From the NCBI GenBank assembly GCA_963402885.1, contig OY727093.1:10675501-10739500 (forward strand): DNA of 64,000 nucleotides, in the 5' to 3' direction. A program made the translations under genes and the position numbers. The stretch is from Antedon bifida (taxonomy: Eukaryota > Echinodermata > Crinoidea > Comatulida > Antedonidae). Of the stretch, positions 58,801 to 64,000 are shown piece after piece (positions within the stretch are counted from its first letter, which is position 1; every line of letters begins with the position of its first letter). The notes beneath the pieces are model-generated. The model did not search any database and was not told the origin of the DNA. It saw nothing but the letters and a program-made list of their open reading frames with translations.

Positions 58801-59490
58801 GTTTGAATGGAAGCGTTTTTATTATAGTCTCAATTACTATCAATTATTTTATTGTGGATAAGCTGTTGCTTGAATGAGAGAATTCATCTCTTTCGACATG
58901 GAACAAATTACAGTAACATTTGAATCAATAATTAAGGACATGGAATATTTATTGATCACGATCAGGCAAAAAGCGTAACCCATGAAATATAACAATCCAC
59001 GTACACGAGATTTGCAATAGAAACAGCTTCGTACCATAATACATGGTTCATAAAACATTATGCCCGAAAGATTTCCACTACAATTAGATCTATTTTAGAA
59101 ATCAAGGAGGTTTACATTTTGTCTCTGGTTTTCTATGAGATTGATGAAAGTTCACGATCTTTTATTGTCTACAGAAAATTGACATTAATAAGCTAATACA
59201 ATGGATGATACGCATTAAACAAATTGAAAACAACAGTTGATACAATTATGCAAATGAAAGAAGACATTACTGACGAGATGGATGGAACCGTAATTATCGC
59301 CGTAATACACAAATAGAGTTCAATGCACAACGAGGGCTCGTAAAATAACGCAATATTTTGCGACGCACGACGAAGCCCAGTTTGTAGCCTCAGTTTCATG
59401 TGAAGCAATGGTAACAGCCCCGTCAATACACATGTACATGTCAACTAAATATTAACTTTTAATAATCTATAACTATAGTTATAAAATAAA
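55866..59490. other. Intergenic, no gene seen
   Basis: About 3.6 kb of AT-rich DNA. A GCATGCGCAG NRF1-like site in a slightly GC-richer patch lies near 56133. The 93-codon frame at 58421-58702 (with LRRITFILTLPSILLVYF) has no motif and is not called. No repeats of the families above were found. Confidence 0.5.
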
Positions 59491-59575
59491 ACACCTCGAG
59501 TGGATTCGAACCCTTGTCTTCCGATTGTAAAGCTAAAGCACTAATCATTCAACCAAACAGCTGGCTTGCAGAAAA
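59491..59575 (-). mobile_element. tRNA-Val-like SINE head
   Basis: On the minus strand: CAGCTGTTTGGTTGAATGATT (A-box region), GCTTTAGCTTTACAATCGGA (TAC anticodon-like) and AAGGGTTCGAATCCACT (strong B box), followed by an AT-rich tail. The acceptor ends (AAGCCAG and CTCGAGG) do not pair and the anticodon stem is poor, so a working tRNA gene is unlikely. Either a SINE head or a tRNA pseudogene. Confidence 0.55.
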
Positions 59576-60381
59576 GCAATGTCAGATTACATACACAGTA
59601 ACCCATGTGGGAGAATAGATATATCTTTGGTAATAGATAGTCACATAACTGAGAATACATGTGAGTTATAGAATAGCCAGTCTGTGTACCTATTGCTAGT
59701 ATAGAATACAGTTATGTGGGTTTGGTACTTTCTTCTTAAGGTTAATGGCTTAGCTTTTCTTTTGATTTTTCCACAAACGCCTTAAGCACCGTTGATTTGT
59801 TCTTAACAAATCATAGTATTATTACTACAGTATTCATAAAATAAGAAATTACAGGTATGTTGTTTGTTGTCTCTAGATGTACAAGTACGAGAATCGGGTG
59901 CAATGCTACAAACCTAAACAAAAATACCGTTGATTAGATTGGTAAAATTAACTTAAATTCCAATCAATGCGATGACTTTACTTGATGTCAGAAAACTATG
60001 CCATTTTAATGCACACAGTCAAGAAGATTAAATTAAAGGTCAAATGACGAAAACGTTAAGATTTTATCATAAATTACACGGGAAAAAAATATAATTTAAT
60101 CCGAAACAAGAGATATAATTTACGTCAAGACTCAACTAATTGTAAACATGTTAATAACGTAGACATATTATAATGTTGTCAAAACAACAAGAGGAAACAT
60201 TCAAATTGGTCTATTAATGACAAAAACAAGTAAACAAGATATATAATTATAATTTCTTTCACCTGTTTAATTGTATACGTAGCGTACTTAATTTCTTATA
60301 ATAATAATATGCCAAAATATAGAAAAATTTCATAATTGTCTTTTTTTTCAAAAGTAGGCTTACAATTTGTACAATTGAAAT
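59576..60381. other. Intergenic, no gene seen
   Basis: AT-rich unique sequence; no supported feature. Confidence 0.5.
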
Positions 60382-60990
60382 TCTGTCGATAGCTACCTCT
60401 ACCTTCTGTCGACTCGTTTCTTTCAATCGACTATCTCACTTTATGTCGACTTTCTTTCCTTCTGTCGACTTTCTCTCCTACTTTCGACTATCTCACCTTC
60501 TGTCGGCAGCTATCTCTCATTCAATCTGCTATCTCTCCTTCAAACGGCTATCTCTCTTTCAATCGACTATCTCTCCTCTGTCGACTATTTCTCCTTCTGT
60601 CGACTATCTCTACTTTTGTTGACTATCTCTCATTATGTCGACAATCCTCATTCTTTTGACTATATCTCCTTATGTCGACTATCTCTCATGTCGACTATCT
60701 CCCATCTTTCTGTCGACTATCTCTCATTCTGTCGACTATCTTCCTTTCGTCGACCATCTCTTCTTCTGTCGACTATCTCTCTTTCTGTCGACATCTCTCA
60801 TTCTGTCTACTATCGTCCTTCTTCGCATCTCTCCCTTTGTGAACTATCTTTCATTCTGTCGACTATCTCTCCTTTTATTGACTATCTGTCCTGTCGACTA
60901 TCTCTCCTATATTGTCAATTATCTTTCCTTCTGTCGACTATATCTCCTTTTGTCGACTATCTATACGGTACTCTTTCTGTCCACATTAGA
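60382..60990. repeat. 19-bp minisatellite (TGTCGACTATCTCTCCTTC)
   Basis: About 600 bp of an approximately 19-bp unit, TGTCGACTATCTCTCCTTC, with many small indels and CATTC/CTTTC variants. The array is strongly pyrimidine-rich on this strand and each unit carries a SalI-like GTCGAC. Frames of 130 and 137 codons rich in S, L and Y are artefacts. Its heterogeneous unit length suggests an old array. Confidence 0.93.
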
Positions 60991-61441
60991 TTCATCTCCT
61001 CTCTTTAATTATCTTTATGATAGAAACGATACGCCAAAATGCTACTAAATTGTATAGGCCTATAACGCATTTCATTTTTTTTTCATATAATTTACCGTAT
61101 ATCCACGTACGGTTTAGCGGTGATTAGTAATAAATTGGAGCTCATATGTTAAATTTCCAATCGATTGTATTCAGTATGTATTGAAAACATAGTTTATCAT
61201 CTCTTAACCTCTTAGTTGATAATAGCAACCTTAATAACACAGAGTTTGATGAATTTATTCTGACAAAATACCAAGAGTTTATGTATAGTTGTTATGCAAA
61301 CAAATTACATGGTCGATATCACGGTGATTACCTATTTCAAGTTGAATTCCTACGACTATGTATCTTTAAATGGTATATTGCAACGTAAAGCAAATTAACC
61401 AGGGAGATACAAGTTTTCCAAAAACTCTATCAATTTATTCA
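60991..61441. other. Intergenic, no gene seen
   Basis: AT-rich unique sequence; no supported feature. Confidence 0.5.
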
Positions 61442-61629
61442 GACTAATGAGGCAACTTTGACAAATTAAATTTGTTCATTCTAGGCCTAAGGTCGTGGCA
61501 TGTTCAAAACTCATGGCACTCGACCGAATCATTTGACTAATGAGGCAACTTTGAAAATTTAAATTTGTTCATTCTAGGTCTAAGTTCGTGGCATATTCAA
61601 AACTCATGGAACTCGACTGAATCATTTGC
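61442..61629. repeat. 94-bp tandem duplication
   Basis: GACTAATGAGGCAACTTTGA starts units at 61442 and 61536; each continues through AAATTTGTTCATTCTAGG, TCGTGGCAT and AACTCATGG to CGAATCATTTG or CTGAATCATTTG. Only a handful of differences separate the copies. No frame is preserved. Confidence 0.92.
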
Positions 61630-62207
61630 ATTGTGACTGCCTATCTCAAATATAAGAACTATTTATTTATAGACGTTTTGTTGGTATATTTATGTACTTC
61701 ATGCGTAACAATTAGTTCATAAACAAATGTACTGTATATATTGGTATACAGTGTTTACTATGATGATATTAAATTCATTTGGTTATTGATTCAAAATTTT
61801 AATATGGTGTAATACTAATAATTATTAATAATATGATACCTAAGTGCTTAAAAAAATCTAGGACACGAATATTAGGTAACCAAAAACCGAACACAACAAA
61901 TGTTCGCCAAACAGAATAAAACAAAAGCCAATGAAAGCGTCTTCGACAGAGTGACTCAAATTGGAATAACACAAACTGATTTAACATCTAGATTAATAAT
62001 ACGTTGTGACATTTTGAAGTGGGTGTGAGATCACATTGGTTAAAATAAATAAGCAACGATACTGGCATTTAATTAATACTCTGGACAAAGGTACGGTTGC
62101 CAAGCTTTTCATGACGCCGTAGTATCATAAATTCCTGTTCAACACAAACGTTAATAAAACACAATGAGGTTTTGACATATCGACAGATTAAAAAATATCA
62201 CAGTATA
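61630..62207. other. Intergenic, no gene seen
   Basis: AT-rich unique sequence; the 62-codon minus-strand frame (61799-61987) is aromatic-rich without motifs. Confidence 0.45.
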
Positions 62208-62342
62208 AAGCTCTGTCTACTATCAAACAAGTTTTTTAAAAAAGGTGTGATTTGCCCAAATATGGTAGTGATATGACATCATCGTGTCCAAATATGGGCA
62301 CATCACATTTTTTTCAAAGTTTGATAGTGTAAACAGAGCTTA
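62208..62342. mobile_element. MITE family A, copy 4 (complete)
   Basis: The ends AAGCTCTGTCTACTATCAAAC and GTTTGATAGTGTAAACAGAGC pair along almost their full length; the middle TTTGCCCAAATATGGTAGTGA faces TCCAAATATGGGCACATCA. The TAA/TTA bases at both limits may be part of the target. About 135 bp and non-coding. With copy 2 this is the best reference for the family. Confidence 0.88.
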
Positions 62343-63139
62343 ATGGGAATCCTCAAAATATACATTTGATAATCGATAGTACTGAGAGGAAGGATAATGT
62401 AAATTTCATTTTTCGAGAGGGGAGTCGACAAATAATATTAAAATAAAGAAAATGAATGAAGAGAGATGATGGAACATGATGAGAATATTGATATGGTGAT
62501 TGGTACTGCTGTTTGGTGTCGATGATGATAATGACAATATTTTGTTTTCTTTCGACGATTTTGTTGATGGCAAAAAATGACGATATTGATACTTATTTTT
62601 TGAATGATGAATAATATGATATCTGGAAGGAATGATGCAACTATTGATGATTAAAATTATAAGGAAAAATAATCCCAAATAAACTAATGAAAATGGAATA
62701 TAACATCTACTGGCATTATATTATAGCCGATACATAAGGATGTAACATTATTTTATTCAGTATGCCGTAGTATTCGGTATTACAGATAAAATTTGCATCC
62801 CACGTTAGATATCTATTCCACTGATGCAAACAACATTCTCCGAGGTTCATAAATTACTATAGCTATAACGCTAAGCCTAAAGTCATTAAAAAACAATTTA
62901 AAGACGTGGTCAATTAACACGTATACACGGGAGAACAGACTACTATAGTATTCATTAATAGCCGATACATCACTAACTTATAATACGGTATATGTTAGTG
63001 AGAGATCAGATCAGAAATCAGATTATGTAATATTCAAGAATACTTTAAAACTTTTTACTACTGTCTTGGAGCGACATGGACTTGCCATACGTCGCTAAGA
63101 TTTATTTTTGTTTTACGTACTGTACTACTACTGGCGCCA
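62343..63139. other. Intergenic, GAT/ATG-rich in part
   Basis: From about 62450 to 62670 the + strand is rich in GATGAT/ATGATG words, the reverse-complement composition of the CAT-rich satellite at 37540-39900, but without a clear unit. The remainder is ordinary. Confidence 0.4.
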
Positions 63140-63260
63140 TCCACGAGCGTTTTGATTTATTTTCGAAACTCAAGTACAGCAAAGTACAGATATGAAACGC
63201 CATGTGTGCCAAACTGTTTCTCATTTACGAATATTAAGCCGAATTGCCGTGTAGAATCGA
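63140..63260 (+). repeat. Dispersed repeat family E, copy 4 (diverged)
   Basis: It keeps CTCAAGTACAGC, the core GATATGAAACGCCATGTGTGC, then CATTTACGAATATTAAGCC and ATTGCCGTGTAGAATCG in the family order, but has lost the terminal CCAGACTA. The overlapping 79-codon frame (63152-63391) is therefore probably not a gene. Confidence 0.6.
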
Positions 63261-63717
63261 AACAAAGCGATACCGGTATACAATTCAATAAAAAAAAAGG
63301 AAAATATTGGAAAATTGGATTTGAACTGAGAAGGTGGAAACAGCATCATGACTGGTGTTTTATACGGACGCTGTCAAAGGCTGAATCTTGAGGGATTTGT
63401 ATGGTGCTAATTTTATTACAGGATATGGTAATAAGAACCACAGTCTCCGTAGGGGTCTGGTTTCTTACGATGTTAATCGTGCACATGTGTATTTCGCACT
63501 ATTACTACCAAGAACACCATATGATTAAAGGGACCGGGTAATGAGTGTACATGTAGGTATGACAGATTATCATTATAATATCTATATCTACTACCAGTCA
63601 ACACATGAATAAAATAGCAGTCTTTGCCTTGAGTCTTAAGGCGATCCATTGGGGCGCGCGCGAAAGGAAATGAAAACTGAACACTCACAGCAGTTGAGCA
63701 GAATTAAATCAATGAGC

Positions 63718-63758
63718 CATGATATTGGAAGGCAAGCATGTTAACCAGCAAAATACAT
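63718..63758 (-). mobile_element. SINE head fragment (tRNA-Gly-like)
   Basis: On the minus strand: TGCTGGTTAACATGCTTGCC then TTCCAATATCATGGCTC, matching GGTGGTTAACGTGCTTGCCTTCCAATC of the SINE at 26398-26465. The B-box half is missing. A short decayed copy. Confidence 0.5.
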
Positions 63759-63853
63759 AGCATCATTACTGCTAACCTATCATAAAAAGAATAACATTAT
63801 GGCAAATAGTTTTCTTACTGCCAGCGCGCCCTCTGTGTCGATAACGTTCAAGT

Positions 63854-64000
63854 TTAAAGATGTATTGTTCCCCAAAAACCTGAAAATGAATTAAATCAGA
63901 CTTTGAATAGGTTATTTTGCAGTTCTAATAAAGTTAATCACCTTCGTAGAAAGAAAACGAACAAAATAATGTTTTCACGTATAAAATAAATTAATAAATG
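63854..64000 (+). mobile_element. MITE family C, copy 4 (cut by window end)
   Basis: It begins TTAAAGATGTATTGTTCCCC and continues with GAATTAAATCAGACTTTGAA, GGTTATTTTGCAGTTC and CACCTTCGTAGAAAGAAA, co-linear with copies at 9001 and 24386. About 40% of the element is inside the window. Confidence 0.85.

Noticed and set aside
59491-59575. Functional tRNA-Val gene
   Set aside because: The B box is good, but the acceptor arms do not pair and the anticodon stem is poor, so it was kept only as a SINE head or pseudogene.
60616-61048. 130- and 137-residue Ser/Leu/Tyr-rich frames
   Set aside because: They overlap each other in different frames within the 19-bp minisatellite.

Overview
This is a gene-poor, AT-rich (roughly two-thirds A+T by eye) stretch of a metazoan nuclear genome. 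It carries one confident protein gene, an intronless class A GPCR coding region at 34638-35771 on the + strand, preceded by a splice acceptor at 34609-34611. The rest is intergenic or intronic DNA full of small mobile-element remains and tandem repeats. Short palindromic MITEs, tRNA-derived SINEs, CR1/L2-like LINE 3' ends ending in agcgct-type tails, TAGGCCTA-type motifs and CpG islands too small for a vertebrate suggest a marine invertebrate deuterostome, perhaps an echinoderm. This placement is an inference; no ribosomal or mitochondrial marker is present to confirm it.

Layout: 1-9 kb holds a CRE-bearing inverted repeat, a 21-bp minisatellite, a LINE 3' end, a pair of side-by-side hairpins, a CpG-rich segment with a short possible terminal exon, and the first MITEs. 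9-16 kb holds a 194-bp segmental duplication and two minisatellites. 16-29 kb is mostly unique AT-rich DNA with dispersed repeats, including a TTAA-flanked MITE family, an inverted pair of a fifth repeat family and a 119-bp tandem duplication. 29.9-32.4 kb is a candidate 2.4-kb TA-flanked DNA element with internal inverted arrays of a GCGAGGCA word. 33.8-36.3 kb is the gene region. 37.5-41.2 kb is a very G-poor decayed satellite rich in CAT/ATC. 41.7-42.5 kb is a long tRNA-derived SINE next to a CpG-rich, promoter-like segment. 43-64 kb holds more MITE copies, LINE ends, a 19-bp minisatellite and further short tandem duplications.

Five short repeat families recur (called A to E here): A, a ~125-bp near-palindrome with AGCTCTGTC ends (4 copies); B, a ~130-190-bp palindrome with GGTTCCCACTAG ends and inverted CCAAT boxes (5 clear and 2 decayed copies); C, a ~330-350-bp MITE with TTAAAGATGTATTGTCCCC ends (4 copies); D, a ~155-bp hAT-like MITE with CAGTGGCGTAACG ends (2 copies); E, a ~180-bp unit with a conserved GAAACGCCATATGTGC core (4 copies). 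No virus-like element, CRISPR array, rRNA or intact tRNA gene was seen. No previously undescribed multi-gene system is evident. The most notable items are the nested 2.4-kb element, the GPCR lacking the usual TM3 cysteine, the G-poor satellite, and a recurring CTCF-like 9-mer.
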